Under the pieces are notes generated by a model. It saw only the letters and a program-made list of their open reading frames with translations, searched no databases and had not been told where the DNA came from. The position numbers and the translations under genes are program-made. 23,055 bases of DNA from Caulobacteraceae bacterium (GTDB lineage Bacteria > Pseudomonadota > Alphaproteobacteria > Caulobacterales > Caulobacteraceae). Numbering within the stretch: position 1 is the stretch's first letter; every line of letters starts with the position of its first letter. Where the stretch lies: the NCBI GenBank assembly GCA_003136615.1, contig PLFA01000055.1, positions 913 through 23,967 on the forward strand, written 5' to 3'. This document shows, piece after piece, positions 16,149 through 23,055 of this stretch.

Positions 16149-16218
16149 GGGATGCGGCTAATCCTTGACTTGAGGCCATTTGAACGTCCATGCGACGTCA
16201 TCGGCCGTGGGGGTTGTG

Positions 16219-16521
16219 ATGAAAGCGAAGACAGTTACACGCGCGGACTTGACCGATGCGCTCCACTTGAACGTCGGCCTGACCCGTCAGGACTGCGCTC
16301 ATCTGGTGGAACGCACGCTCGACTTGATCGCGGAGGCCATGGAGAAGGGCCAGTCCGTCAAACTCTCTGGGTTTGGGGTTTTTCAGGTGCGCGCCAAGCG
16401 AGAGCGGATGGGCCGTAACCCCAAAACCGGTACGCCCGCGGCGATCGCGCCTCGGCGGGTGATTGGATTTAGGGCTTCTCAGGTTCTCAAGGCCCGCATC
16501 GAGCAGGCTGGCGCCGACTAA
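16219..16521 (+). CDS. ihfA: Integration host factor subunit alpha
   Basis: The 100-residue protein belongs to the HU/IHF family of DNA-bending proteins. VTRADLTDALHLNVGLTR forms the N-terminal helices; SVKLSGFGVFQVRAKRERMGRNPKTG is the conserved core and DNA-binding arm, split here at the usual G-F-G-x-F turn; RRVIGFRASQVLKARI closes the fold. Its place after fabH and the RNPKTG arm support the alpha subunit rather than HU. I chose the ATG at 16219; the frame is open from 16180, but that extension is not family-like. The gene usually found next, a merR-type regulator, is not here. Confidence 0.93.
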   Translation: MKAKTVTRADLTDALHLNVGLTRQDCAHLVERTLDLIAEAMEKGQSVKLSGFGVFQVRAKRERMGRNPKTGTPAAIAPRRVIGFRASQVLKARIEQAGAD

Positions 16522-16549
16522 TTATTGCGATGGGCGTCTAAAACGACCC

Positions 16550-17275
16550 ATGTCCCCGCCCGAAAGCCGCCTTGAGAGTCACTTAACGGTAACGTTCCGC
16601 TGCCCGGCGGAGCTGGAAGGCCTCCTGCCGCCGCCCATTGCCGGGTCCCGCGGTCTGCCCGAATGGTTCAAGACTATGGCGCCCCTGGCTTTCAGCGAGC
16701 TCATGTCTGGCGAGACTGAGACGGTGAAGCGGTGTCCGCCCTTCATCGACGCCATGTCGCAGGGTTTTTTGATCCCCCTCTGGTGTGACGTGATCGTGGA
16801 CCGGGGCGAGCTGACCTGGGACCATAGTTTGCCCACCGGGCGAGATGTCAGCTTTCCGCGCGCGCCCATCGGGTTTCATGACCCTAGTCAGATGACCGGG
16901 GTTCCGATGACGGATCCGGACCGATTTCTGATCAAGTTTCACAACCTTTGGACGATCGAGGCGCCTGAGGGCTATGCGCTCCTCTTCACCCATCCTGTGA
17001 ACCGCCTGGACCTGCCGTTCACCACATTTACGGGCATGGTGGATTGCGACCGCTATCACGACTCCTGGATCCATTTCCCGGCCTACTGGCATGACATGGA
17101 CTTCCAGGGGGTGCTCGCGAAGGGAACACCCATCGCGCAATGCTTTCCCGTCAAGCGCGAAACGTGGATCGCACGTACGGAGAGCTTCAGCGATGATGGC
17201 GCGGCGCGCTTGCGTGACCTTACCGCTGAGATCGGCCGGGAAAAGGGGGTCTACCGCCGCCGTTTTCGGGTCTGA
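16550..17275 (+). CDS. Conserved-looking protein of unknown function after ihfA
   Basis: The ATG at 16550 gives 241 residues with no signal peptide or membrane segment. The sequence looks globular and constrained: FRCPAELEGLLPPP, LPEWFKTMAP, VKRCPPFIDAMSQGFLIPLW, FHNLWTIEAPEGYALLFTHP, a VDCDRY/HFPAYW stretch, KGTPIAQCFPVKRETW, then a charged C-terminal helix. It is rich in Trp, Pro and Phe. From memory this pattern recalls an unnamed family found in bacteria and in tailed phages, including cyanophage-type genomes, but I cannot confirm that or assign a function. No clear ribosome-binding site precedes it. It lies 28 bp after ihfA on the same strand, and converges on the TPR gene with 7 bp between them. 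Confidence 0.78.
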   Translation: MSPPESRLESHLTVTFRCPAELEGLLPPPIAGSRGLPEWFKTMAPLAFSELMSGETETVKRCPPFIDAMSQGFLIPLWCDVIVDRGELTWDHSLPTGRDVSFPRAPIGFHDPSQMTGVPMTDPDRFLIKFHNLWTIEAPEGYALLFTHPVNRLDLPFTTFTGMVDCDRYHDSWIHFPAYWHDMDFQGVLAKGTPIAQCFPVKRETWIARTESFSDDGAARLRDLTAEIGREKGVYRRRFRV

Positions 17276-17282
17276 TCGGTCG

Positions 17283-18089
17283 TCAAGGTGTCTCAGCGCG
17301 CAAGAATTGCCGCGCCGCGCTTGGCCTTACAAGCAGACGCCCGCGCGCCGTGTCGGCCAGGGCGTTGACAAAGGGCGTGAGCTGCCGCGCGCCCCGCGCC
17401 GCGCGGCGTATCGCGGCCTCTCCAGCCTCCCGCTGTCCCAACTCCAGCAGGCATTTTCCCAGATTCATTTGTGTTGTCGCGTCATTCGGGCGCGACCCTA
17501 GAGCGCGAAGGTAAAGCTCGGCGGCGAGGGTGAAGTCACCGCCCAATGCGCTTGCCGTAGCAAGTCCCACCAAGGCGTCATGTTGCGTCGGGGCCTCTGA
17601 ATAGGCCTCGGAAAACAGGGCGCGCGCTTTGATATGGTCTTGACGCTTCAGGTGGAAATAGCCGAGCCCGATCTTGAGCAGGACCTCATCGGGCGCCGCT
17701 TTCAGACCCTCTTCCAGGAGCGCCACCGCCTCCTCCAAACGTCGCAATTTCCAGAGATAATCCGCCAGGCTCAGAAAGGCCTGCGGTATCGGAGGCCGAT
17801 GCGTGACGACCCCATTGAGAACCTCAAGCGCCTCCGCCTCTCGACCGGCGTCGCCCAGGGCGCGACCCAGAAGGATTCGCAGTTCAGGGTCGTCATCGCC
17901 CCCCGCAGCCTGCCGCAGGGGATTGATCGCCGCATCGGCGCGACCCTGGATAAGCAGCGCCTGACCGAGGATCTTCGCCGCGAGGCTAGGGTCCTCGCCT
18001 CGCGCCAGAACATCGCCTGCAAGGCGCTCCGCCTCGGCTGCGCGTCCCGCGCGCAGCGCCACAATCGCGTGGCCAAGGGCCGGGCTCAT
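17283..18089 (-). CDS. Tetratricopeptide-repeat protein
   Basis: The 268-residue protein is almost entirely helical TPR-type repeats: several 34-residue units carry the usual small-residue and G/A-x-x-x-x-A spacing, for example LGRALGDAGREAEALEVL, LADYLWKLRRLEEAVALLEE, LGYFHLKRQDHIKARALF, LATASALGGDFTLAAELYLR and LGKCLLELGQREAGEAAIRR. Such proteins are scaffolds for protein contacts. No signal peptide or catalytic domain is visible, so it is probably cytoplasmic, and the partner is unknown. The ATG at 18089 has only a weak GAGA upstream. It faces away from the uncertain gene at 18183. Confidence 0.85.
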   Translation of the reverse strand: MSPALGHAIVALRAGRAAEAERLAGDVLARGEDPSLAAKILGQALLIQGRADAAINPLRQAAGGDDDPELRILLGRALGDAGREAEALEVLNGVVTHRPPIPQAFLSLADYLWKLRRLEEAVALLEEGLKAAPDEVLLKIGLGYFHLKRQDHIKARALFSEAYSEAPTQHDALVGLATASALGGDFTLAAELYLRALGSRPNDATTQMNLGKCLLELGQREAGEAAIRRAARGARQLTPFVNALADTARGRLLVRPSAARQFLRAETP

Positions 18090-18182
18090 AGGTCTCGAAA
18101 TTCTTAGTCTCCGCCAGCTCGATTTTTTACGGGGAGCCCGATTCCAACTTCATACACTTGCGCACTGTTCGTTGCGCCGCTG

Positions 18183-18572
18183 ATGCGCGACCGCGTGACT
18201 ATCGCGCGAAAGGCGGCGCCGGACGGCTCGGCCGGCGACGACGCGGTGGCCGGGATCGCGCTTTGGGCGACGGTATCGGATGCGGTCGAGGCCTTGAACT
18301 CTGATGGAGATAGCAATGACCTCGTACGTTTGGTTGATCCGTCCGGATGCGTATATGCTTTTGCGTGGTTAGAGTATATTGCTGTCCGCGACATGGAAAC
18401 GTACATAAAGGCTAAGCGCAGCAACGATCACAGCCTGCTAATACATCAAGATATGTGCCCGAAAAGCCTGTGGGTTGACCACACTTTAGAATTGGAGACT
18501 GGGTTCAGGGCCATACCGCTTCCCGACCTGTTACCCGGATATTGCAAAAGCACTAGAATCTATTGGCTATAA
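18183..18572 (+). CDS. Hypothetical protein in AT-richer stretch, possibly frameshifted
   Basis: The frame encodes 129 residues, from MRDRVTIARKAAPDG to STRIYWL. I do not recognise a family. The first ~40 codons are GC-rich like the neighbours; from about 18300 the codons become AT-rich (GTA, TAT, TTA, ATA), unlike the rest of the window. The first ~30 residues superficially recall phage head-tail adaptor proteins, but the rest does not. There is no ribosome-binding site before the ATG. A better C-terminus seems to lie in another frame from about 18502 (see next entry). An antisense frame at 18104-18424 is also open, but has no better features. It may be a foreign gene, a gene remnant, or non-coding. 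Confidence 0.4.
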   Translation: MRDRVTIARKAAPDGSAGDDAVAGIALWATVSDAVEALNSDGDSNDLVRLVDPSGCVYAFAWLEYIAVRDMETYIKAKRSNDHSLLIHQDMCPKSLWVDHTLELETGFRAIPLPDLLPGYCKSTRIYWL

Positions 18573-18630
18573 CCGGGACAGCCTCGGGAACCAGATTCAG
18601 GTCACAAAGCGCCGTGTGGTCCGGCCATAA
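18502..18630 (+). pseudogene. Out-of-frame C-terminal coding fragment continuing 18183 gene
   Basis: The +1-shifted frame is open from 18490 to the TAA at 18628-18630 and reads like protein, including PYRFPTCYPDIAKALES and GYNRDSLGNQ, ending in TKRRVVRP. Removing one G from the GGG at 18501-18503 would join it to the upstream frame and give a 148-residue product. This suggests a one-base frameshift or a sequencing error. It is based on how the translations look, not on a family match. Confidence 0.3.
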
Positions 18631-18647
18631 CGCCCGGGTGTTTGCGA

Positions 18648-18676
18648 TTGCCCCGTCCAGGCGCCCTCACTATAAG
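18648..18676 (+). promoter_or_regulatory. Promoter of tRNA-Pro
   Basis: TTGCCC (18648-18653) and TATAAG (18671-18676) lie 17 bp apart and about 18 bp upstream of the tRNA. The -10 sits between the arms of a perfect inverted repeat, GCGCCC (18661-18666) and GGGCGC (18676-18681). The GC-rich sequence after the -10 resembles discriminators of stringently controlled stable-RNA promoters. Confidence 0.55.
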
Positions 18677-18693
18677 GGCGCTCCTTCTCGCGG

Positions 18694-18770
<77 letters not shown>

Positions 18771-18823
18771 GACCGTCCGATGTCCGGCGGTCAAGCGAGA
18801 TAAGGAACTAGGGTCGCGGGCTG

Positions 18824-19882
18824 ATGGTTGGCTTGACTCAGGCTCTGGGATTAGCGGCGCGGGATGGCGTCGCCGAGGCGACGCGCGCCAGGGTTATCGC
18901 CGTCTGGCTATTCGCCGTGGCGCTGCTGGTTTTCGCGATGGTTATCGTCGGGGGCGCCACGCGCCTGACGGGCTCCGGCCTTTCCATCACGGAGTGGAAG
19001 CCTATCTTGGGCGCCGTGCCGCCTCTCACGCCCCGGGCCTGGGCGGAGGCCTTCTCCAAATATCGGGCCAGTTCGCAATATTATCTCATCAACCAGGGAA
19101 TCTCTCTTCGCGACTTCAAGGTCCTGTTCTGGTGGGAGTGGAGCCATCGCCTGCTAGGGCGGCTCGTGGGGCTGGTCTTCGCCGCGCCGTTCATTGGCTT
19201 TCTCGCCACGCGGCGGCTGCCGCGCTGGCTCGTGAGTCGGTGTTTGGCCTTGCTCGCGCTGGGGGCGCTCCAGGGGTTTGTTGGGTGGTGGATGGTCAAG
19301 AGTGGCCTTGAGGGCAGGGCGTCTGTCGCCCCTGAGCGCCTGGCCACCCATCTGGGCTTGGCGCTCTTCCTCTTCGCCGCCCTGATTTGGACCGGTCTGG
19401 AGGCCTGGTCGGGGCCGACAAAGGCGCCCCGGCGCGACGGCTGGACCGTGGCGGGCGCGATCTTCGCCACGTTCGTTTTCCTTCAATGCCTCATGGGCGC
19501 CTTGGTGGCCGGTAACCACGCCGGACTCATGGATGGCGATTGGCCTCTGATGGCGGGACGAGTGTTTCCCGAGGGCTACTGGCAGGGCGGCTTTTGGGCG
19601 ACCTTCGCCCACAGTCTGGCCGCCGTTCAATTCAATCACCGAATCATTGCCTATGGGCTTCTGGCCTTCGCCGTGACGCTCCTCATCAGATCGGGTGCGG
19701 CCCCACGCGGGCTTCGGATCGTCATCACTCTGGTCTGCCTGGCGGTGTTCGCACAGGCGGGGCTCGGGGTGGCGACATTGCTGTCGCAGGTGGCGCTGCC
19801 CCTAGCCCTCATGCACCAAGCCGACGCCGCCATTCTTCTCGCTCTTTCCACGACGCTTGCCTGGCGCGCACGGCGTGCATGA
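18824..19882 (+). CDS. ctaA: Haem A synthase
   Basis: The 352-residue membrane protein oxidises the haem O methyl group to a formyl group, giving haem A for cytochrome oxidase. About eight membrane helices are visible. The family block VGGATRLTGSGLSITEWKP (residues ~42-60) is followed by PPLTPRAWAEAFSKY, and FWWEWSHRLLGR bears one conserved His. Others are in THLGLALF, FNHRIIAY and LMHQADA, which together supply the four haem-ligand histidines of the family. It is the long alphaproteobacterial/mitochondrial COX15-like form. The ATG at 18824 has only a distant AAGGAA. It lies 53 bp after tRNA-Pro and 178 bp before rplM. Confidence 0.95.
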   Translation: MVGLTQALGLAARDGVAEATRARVIAVWLFAVALLVFAMVIVGGATRLTGSGLSITEWKPILGAVPPLTPRAWAEAFSKYRASSQYYLINQGISLRDFKVLFWWEWSHRLLGRLVGLVFAAPFIGFLATRRLPRWLVSRCLALLALGALQGFVGWWMVKSGLEGRASVAPERLATHLGLALFLFAALIWTGLEAWSGPTKAPRRDGWTVAGAIFATFVFLQCLMGALVAGNHAGLMDGDWPLMAGRVFPEGYWQGGFWATFAHSLAAVQFNHRIIAYGLLAFAVTLLIRSGAAPRGLRIVITLVCLAVFAQAGLGVATLLSQVALPLALMHQADAAILLALSTTLAWRARRA

Positions 19883-19896
19883 CGGTATCATATTAC

Positions 19897-19920
19897 CCTA
19901 ATTATTAGGCGATTGTTTTT
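19897..19920 (+). terminator. AT-rich palindrome and T tract after ctaA
   Basis: CCTAA-TTA-TTAGG (19897-19909) is a perfect palindrome, followed by CGATTG and five Ts (19916-19920), just after the ctaA stop. It may be a weak rho-independent terminator; the stem is only 5 bp and AT-rich. An operator is the alternative. Confidence 0.35.
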
Positions 19921-19964
19921 ATTGTATAAACAGTGACGTTGGCATGAATCACGCGAGCCATCGC

Positions 19965-19991
19965 TTGACAGGCGCCCAACACCGCTATAGC
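19965..19991 (+). promoter_or_regulatory. Promoter of rplM-rpsI
   Basis: A consensus TTGACA (19965-19970) is followed after 15 bp by TATAGC (19986-19991), about 70 bp before the rplM ATG. The spacing is short for sigma-70 but acceptable, and the sequence after the -10 is GC-rich, as in ribosomal-protein promoters. A GAATC (GANTC) site lies 15 bp upstream. Confidence 0.6.
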
Positions 19992-20060
19992 TCCCCGCGC
20001 CTCTCGTCTCATCGCCCTTCGACGGTTTGATGGGCGCGAACAGATAATTGGAAGGCCGTT

Positions 20061-20534
20061 ATGACCACCAGGACCACGAGCTATCTCAAGGCCGCCTCGG
20101 TCGAGAAGCGTTGGATTGTCGTTGATGCCGAAGGCGCCGTTGTGGGCCGCCTGGCGTCCTTCATCGCCATGCGCCTGCGTGGCAAGCATCGGCCTGACTA
20201 CACGCCTAATGTCGACTGCGGCGACCATGTGGTGGTCATCAATGCCGACAAGGTGAAGTTCACCGGCCGCAAGCTGGAGCAGAAGACCTACTATTGGCAC
20301 ACAGGCTATGCGGGCGGCATCAAGTCGCGCACGGCCGGAAAAATCCTGGACGGCAAGTTCCCCGAGCGGGTTCTGGAGAAAGCCGTGGAGCGCATGCTGC
20401 CTAAGGAGAGCCCGTTGGCGCGCGCCCAAATGACCCATCTGCGCCTCTATTCAGGCGCCGAGCACCCTCATGAGGCCCAAGCACCTGAACCGGTGGATTT
20501 TGCCGGCCTCAACGCCAAGAACGCGCGGAGCTAG
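20061..20534 (+). CDS. rplM: 50S ribosomal protein L13
   Basis: The 157-residue protein is L13, an early assembly protein of the large ribosomal subunit. Visible are RWIVVDAEGAVVGRLAS, the NVDCGDHVVVINADKVKFTG block, TYYWHTGYAGGIKS, VLEKAVERMLPK and LRLYSGAEHPHEAQ. The ATG at 20061 has GGAAGG just upstream. Its promoter is probably the TTGACA site about 90 bp away. rpsI follows after four bases, the standard L13-S9 pair. Confidence 0.97.
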   Translation: MTTRTTSYLKAASVEKRWIVVDAEGAVVGRLASFIAMRLRGKHRPDYTPNVDCGDHVVVINADKVKFTGRKLEQKTYYWHTGYAGGIKSRTAGKILDGKFPERVLEKAVERMLPKESPLARAQMTHLRLYSGAEHPHEAQAPEPVDFAGLNAKNARS

Positions 20535-20538
20535 ACCT

Positions 20539-21009
20539 ATGTCCGACACCCACGGCCTCGAATCGCTTCAGCGCCTCAATCCTGAGACTGTCGCCGCGCC
20601 GGTTGAACCGAAGATCGATAAAGACGGCCGCGCCTATGCCACCGGCAAGCGCAAGAATGCCGTGGCGCGCGTCTGGATCAAGCCCGGCCGCGGCCGCATC
20701 ACCATCAACGATCGTGACCAGGAGGTCTATTTTGCCCGCCCGGTGCTGCGGATGATGATCGCCCAGCCGCTACAGGTGGTGGATCGTCTGGGCCAGTTCG
20801 ATGTGGTGGCGACCGTGGAGGGCTCTGGTCTCTCGGGCCAAGCCGGCGCCATTCGTCACGGCATCTCCAAGGCGCTCACCTATTACGAACCCGGCCTTCG
20901 GGCCGTGCTCAAGCCCCACGGTTTCCTCACGCGCGATAGCCGGGTTGTCGAGCGGAAGAAGTACGGCCGGGCCAAGGCCCGCCGCAGCTTCCAGTTCTCC
21001 AAGCGCTGA
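20539..21009 (+). CDS. rpsI: 30S ribosomal protein S9
   Basis: The 156-residue protein is S9, whose basic C-terminus reaches the P-site tRNA. The core starts at YATGKRKNAVARVWIKPG, with GRITINDRDQEVYF, VEGSGLSGQAGAIRHGISKAL, and the conserved end RKKYGRAKARRSFQFSKR. The first ~30 residues are an acidic extension common in alphaproteobacterial S9. The start is the ATG at 20539, with GGAG upstream near the rplM stop; the open frame before it is inside rplM. argC begins 34 bp downstream. Confidence 0.97.
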   Translation: MSDTHGLESLQRLNPETVAAPVEPKIDKDGRAYATGKRKNAVARVWIKPGRGRITINDRDQEVYFARPVLRMMIAQPLQVVDRLGQFDVVATVEGSGLSGQAGAIRHGISKALTYYEPGLRAVLKPHGFLTRDSRVVERKKYGRAKARRSFQFSKR

Positions 21010-21043
21010 TCGCGCGCATTCATCGCCCCCGGCGGGCCTTCCC

Positions 21044-21991
21044 ATGGTCGCCAAGGTTTTTATCGATGGCGAGGCCGGCACGACAGGTCTGCAGATTCGA
21101 GACCGGCTGTCTGGGCGCCGCGATCTAGAGCTGCTGGCGATAGCCCCTGAAGATCGCAAGGACACATCGGCCCGGGCCGAGGCTCTCAATGCGGCGGATC
21201 TGGTGGTTCTCTGTCTGCCTGATGAGGCGGCCCGGGAGTCTGTCAGCCTCATAAATAACCCGCGCACGCGGGTCATCGACGCCTCCACGGCCCACCGGAT
21301 CGCCGAGGGTTGGACCTATGGACTTCCGGAGCTCGCGCCGGGCCAGAGGGCTAAGATCGCCGCCGCGACGCGGGTGGCTAATCCGGGCTGTTGGCCGACG
21401 GGCTTTTTAGCCTTGATAAGACCGCTCATCGCCGCGGGTGTGATCCCTGTCGACTGGCCGCTGAGCGTTCACGGTGTATCGGGCTATACGGGCGGGGGCC
21501 GGGCTATGATCGCACAGTTCGAGGATCCCCAGGCGCCCAATCACACCGATACGGCGTGCAAGATCTATGCGGCCAATCTGCGCCACAAGCATGTTCCCGA
21601 GATGCAAGTTCATGCGGGACTGACGCGCGCACCCCTCTTCACGCCCGCCGTGGCGCGCTTTCGCTGCGGCATGATCGTTGAGGTTCCGCTGCCACTCGCG
21701 GTGCTACCCGGCTGGCCAAAGCTCGCCGATATCCACGCCATCTTGAGCGCGGCCTATATGGACGCACGCTTTGTCGACGTCGCCACCCTGGGCGAGGCGG
21801 CGAGCATCACAGGCCTAGAGGCGGAGAGTTTGGCCGGGCGGAACGACATGAGATTGTTAGTTTTTGGCGACGATGGTCTTGGTCAGGCGCGCCTGGTGGC
21901 GCTCCTGGATAACCTCGGCAAGGGGGCCGGCGGAGCGGCGGTACAAAATCTCAATCTGATGCTGGGTTTTGAGGAATGCGAAGGGCTCTGA
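21044..21991 (+). CDS. argC: N-acetyl-gamma-glutamyl-phosphate reductase, type 2
   Basis: ArgC reduces N-acetylglutamyl phosphate to the semialdehyde with NADPH in arginine synthesis. The 315-residue length and the start KVFIDGEAGTTGLQI mark the shorter type 2 class. The catalytic Cys is residue 116 in NPGCWPTG. Other marks are VVLCLPDEAARES, IDASTAHR, SVHGVSGYTGGGR, the His-rich LRHKHVPEM, and the C-terminal DNLGKGAGGAAVQNLNLMLGF. The ATG at 21044 is chosen because the fold begins there; the open frame upstream overlaps rpsI and is not ArgC-like. rplM-rpsI-argC is a common alphaproteobacterial order. The ribosome-binding site is weak. Confidence 0.95.
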   Translation: MVAKVFIDGEAGTTGLQIRDRLSGRRDLELLAIAPEDRKDTSARAEALNAADLVVLCLPDEAARESVSLINNPRTRVIDASTAHRIAEGWTYGLPELAPGQRAKIAAATRVANPGCWPTGFLALIRPLIAAGVIPVDWPLSVHGVSGYTGGGRAMIAQFEDPQAPNHTDTACKIYAANLRHKHVPEMQVHAGLTRAPLFTPAVARFRCGMIVEVPLPLAVLPGWPKLADIHAILSAAYMDARFVDVATLGEAASITGLEAESLAGRNDMRLLVFGDDGLGQARLVALLDNLGKGAGGAAVQNLNLMLGFEECEGL

Positions 21992-22056
21992 TCACGGGTT
22001 CGTGAGTGTCGGGCGGTAACCAGAACGCCACACAGTGCGTATCTAGGGACATGACC

Positions 22057-22548
22057 ATGCATAAGACGACCACCCCGCGACGGGCGTTTCTCTCCGGTGT
22101 ACTTCTGGTGAGCCTTGTTCCACCCAGTTTGGCCTGGGCGGCTGACCCCTATGCCAGTTCGCCCTACCGCCATCTGACGCCCGCGGAATGGCGCGCGAAA
22201 CTCCCGGGGCCTTCGTTCAATGTTCTGCGCCAGGAGGGCACCGAGGCGCCGTTCACCAGCCCGCTCCTCAACGAGCACCACAAAGGGCAATTTGTCTGCC
22301 TGGGCTGCGGCCTGCCGCTCTTTAAGTCCGAGTGGAAATATAATTCCGGCACCGGATGGCCGAGCTTCTGGACGACCATTCCCGGAGCGTTGGCCAAGAA
22401 GGCGGATTTTGCCATCGGCGTGGAGCGCACGGAGTATCATTGCGCCCAGTGTCTCGGCCACCAAGGCCACGTCTTCCCCGATGGCCCCCGCCCCACGGGC
22501 CTGCGCTACTGCAACAACGGCGTGGCGCTAAGGTTCGTCGCGGCTTAG
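22057..22548 (+). CDS. msrB: Exported methionine-R-sulfoxide reductase MsrB (Tat-type signal)
   Basis: The 163-residue protein repairs methionine-R-sulfoxide. An N-terminal signal with TTPRRAFLSG (twin-arginine type) and a hydrophobic core ending at LAWAAD predicts Tat export to the periplasm. The MsrB domain has two zinc pairs, CLGCGLPLF and CAQCLGHQGHVF, a GTGWPSF loop, and the catalytic Cys152 in RYCNNGVALRF. AGGG at 22045-22048 is eight bases before the ATG at 22057; the ATG at 22051 is the alternative. It converges on phaC, and the two stop codons overlap (TTAG at 22545-22548). Confidence 0.93.
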   Translation: MHKTTTPRRAFLSGVLLVSLVPPSLAWAADPYASSPYRHLTPAEWRAKLPGPSFNVLRQEGTEAPFTSPLLNEHHKGQFVCLGCGLPLFKSEWKYNSGTGWPSFWTTIPGALAKKADFAIGVERTEYHCAQCLGHQGHVFPDGPRPTGLRYCNNGVALRFVAA

Positions 22549-23055
22549 GACCGCACCTTCACAAACGCTCCCGGGGCATCTTCGATAACGGCGAAGGGCC
22601 CCCCGCTTGGATCGCGAGCCGGGACTTGCTTGCCTGAACGCGCCTTTAGCCATGCTGACCAATCAGGCCACCACGACCCCGCATGTTCCACCGCCCCCGC
22701 CATCCACGCCTCTAGCGTCTCTGGGAGGTCATCCCGTGTCCAGTGTTGATACTTATTCGCGGCTGGCGCGTTGATGACGCCGGCAATGTGGCCGGAGCCA
22801 GCCACGGTGAATCGCGTCGGCCCGCCAAACAGCCTCGCGCCCTTATAGACCGACTTGGCCGGGGCAATATGGTCCTCTCGAGAGGACTGGACATAGACGG
22901 GCGTCTTCACTCGCGAGAGGTCGAGCCGCTCGCCACCCAGGTCAAGCTCACCTTTGGCAAGCGCGTTCTCAACGTAGAAACGGCGGAGGTAGAAGAGGTG
23001 CAGCGCCTTGGGCATTCGCGTCTGGTCGGCGTTCCAGAACAGCAGATCGAAGGGC
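22545..23055 (-). CDS. phaC: Class I polyhydroxyalkanoate synthase, C-terminal part
   Basis: The gene enters from the right edge and only the last ~170 residues, of the ~580-600 usual, are in the window. PhaC polymerises 3-hydroxyacyl-CoA into storage polyester. Visible are FDLLFWNADQTRMPK (the Trp-Asn-Asp-Thr block), FYVENALAKGELDL, the catalytic Asp in SSREDHIAP, the catalytic His in GSGHIAGVINAP, and GSWWPDWSAWL near the end. The nucleophile Cys is beyond the edge. The stop lies within the last bases of msrB on the other strand. Confidence 0.93.
   Translation of the reverse strand, partial: PFDLLFWNADQTRMPKALHLFYLRRFYVENALAKGELDLGGERLDLSRVKTPVYVQSSREDHIAPAKSVYKGARLFGGPTRFTVAGSGHIAGVINAPAANKYQHWTRDDLPETLEAWMAGAVEHAGSWWPDWSAWLKARSGKQVPARDPSGGPFAVIEDAPGAFVKVRS

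Noticed and set aside
18183..18290. Phage head-tail adaptor identity for the 18183 gene
   Set aside because: Only the first ~30 residues (MRDRVTIARK ... ALWATV) look similar; the rest does not fit and no other phage gene is nearby.
19941..19970. GANTC site by the rplM promoter as CcrM cell-cycle control
   Set aside because: A single five-base site is expected by chance and nothing else supports methylation control.
20801..21043. Extension of the argC frame into rpsI
   Set aside because: The extra residues are the shifted frame of S9; the ArgC fold begins at KVFIDGEAGTTG right after the ATG at 21044.

Overview
The window is a stretch of alphaproteobacterial chromosome. It is GC-rich, with short intergenic gaps, many ATGA/GTGA start-stop overlaps and frequent GTG or TTG starts. 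The lineage is read from gene content and order: a C4-pathway 5-aminolevulinate synthase (HemA), glyA-nrdR-nusB-thiL, bamE / ubiquinol-cytochrome c chaperone / DUF177 / plsX / fabH / ihfA, ctaA, and rplM-rpsI-argC. These are common alphaproteobacterial neighbourhoods. I cannot fix the genus. Almost everything is housekeeping, and I see no CRISPR array, transposase, intact prophage or toxin-antitoxin pair.

Layout. 1-1322: 3' part of an EgtB-EgtD fusion (ergothioneine synthesis), cut by the window edge. 1348-2346: a KGG-motif stress-type small protein and a divergent DUF1345 membrane protein. 2355-5249 (minus): an EnvZ/OmpR-like two-component pair downstream of a YcbL/glyoxalase-II-like metallo-hydrolase. 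5458-8075: hemA and glyA, both PLP enzymes of glycine metabolism. 8140-10056: nrdR, nusB and thiL, overlapping. 10146-12284: a K+-independent-type membrane pyrophosphatase. 12309-12791 (minus): bamE. 12895-16521: CBP3-like chaperone, DUF177, plsX, fabH and ihfA. 16550-18089: an unnamed conserved-looking protein and a convergent TPR protein. 18090-18693: an AT-richer stretch with one uncertain and possibly frameshifted gene, ending at tRNA-Pro(GGG). 18824-21991: ctaA, rplM, rpsI, argC. 22057-23055: a Tat-type exported MsrB, convergent with the 3' part of phaC.

How the genes fit together. HemA makes ALA for haem. CtaA converts haem O to haem A for cytochrome oxidase, and the CBP3-like chaperone assists the bc1 complex, so three genes serve respiratory haem proteins. 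PlsX and FabH supply phospholipid and fatty-acid synthesis. NusB, L13, S9 and tRNA-Pro belong to transcription and translation. EgtBD, MsrB and the KGG protein suggest protection from oxidative and other stress.

The best second-look items are: the EgtB-EgtD fusion, with domain order opposite to fungal Egt1 and an SD-like sequence at the join; a four-copy 15-bp in-frame repeat forming an N-terminal extension on FabH; an unnamed 241-residue gene after ihfA that recalls a family seen in tailed phages; the compositionally odd, probably frameshifted gene beside tRNA-Pro; and the direct nrdR-nusB junction where riboflavin genes often lie. I did not find a clear new multi-gene system.
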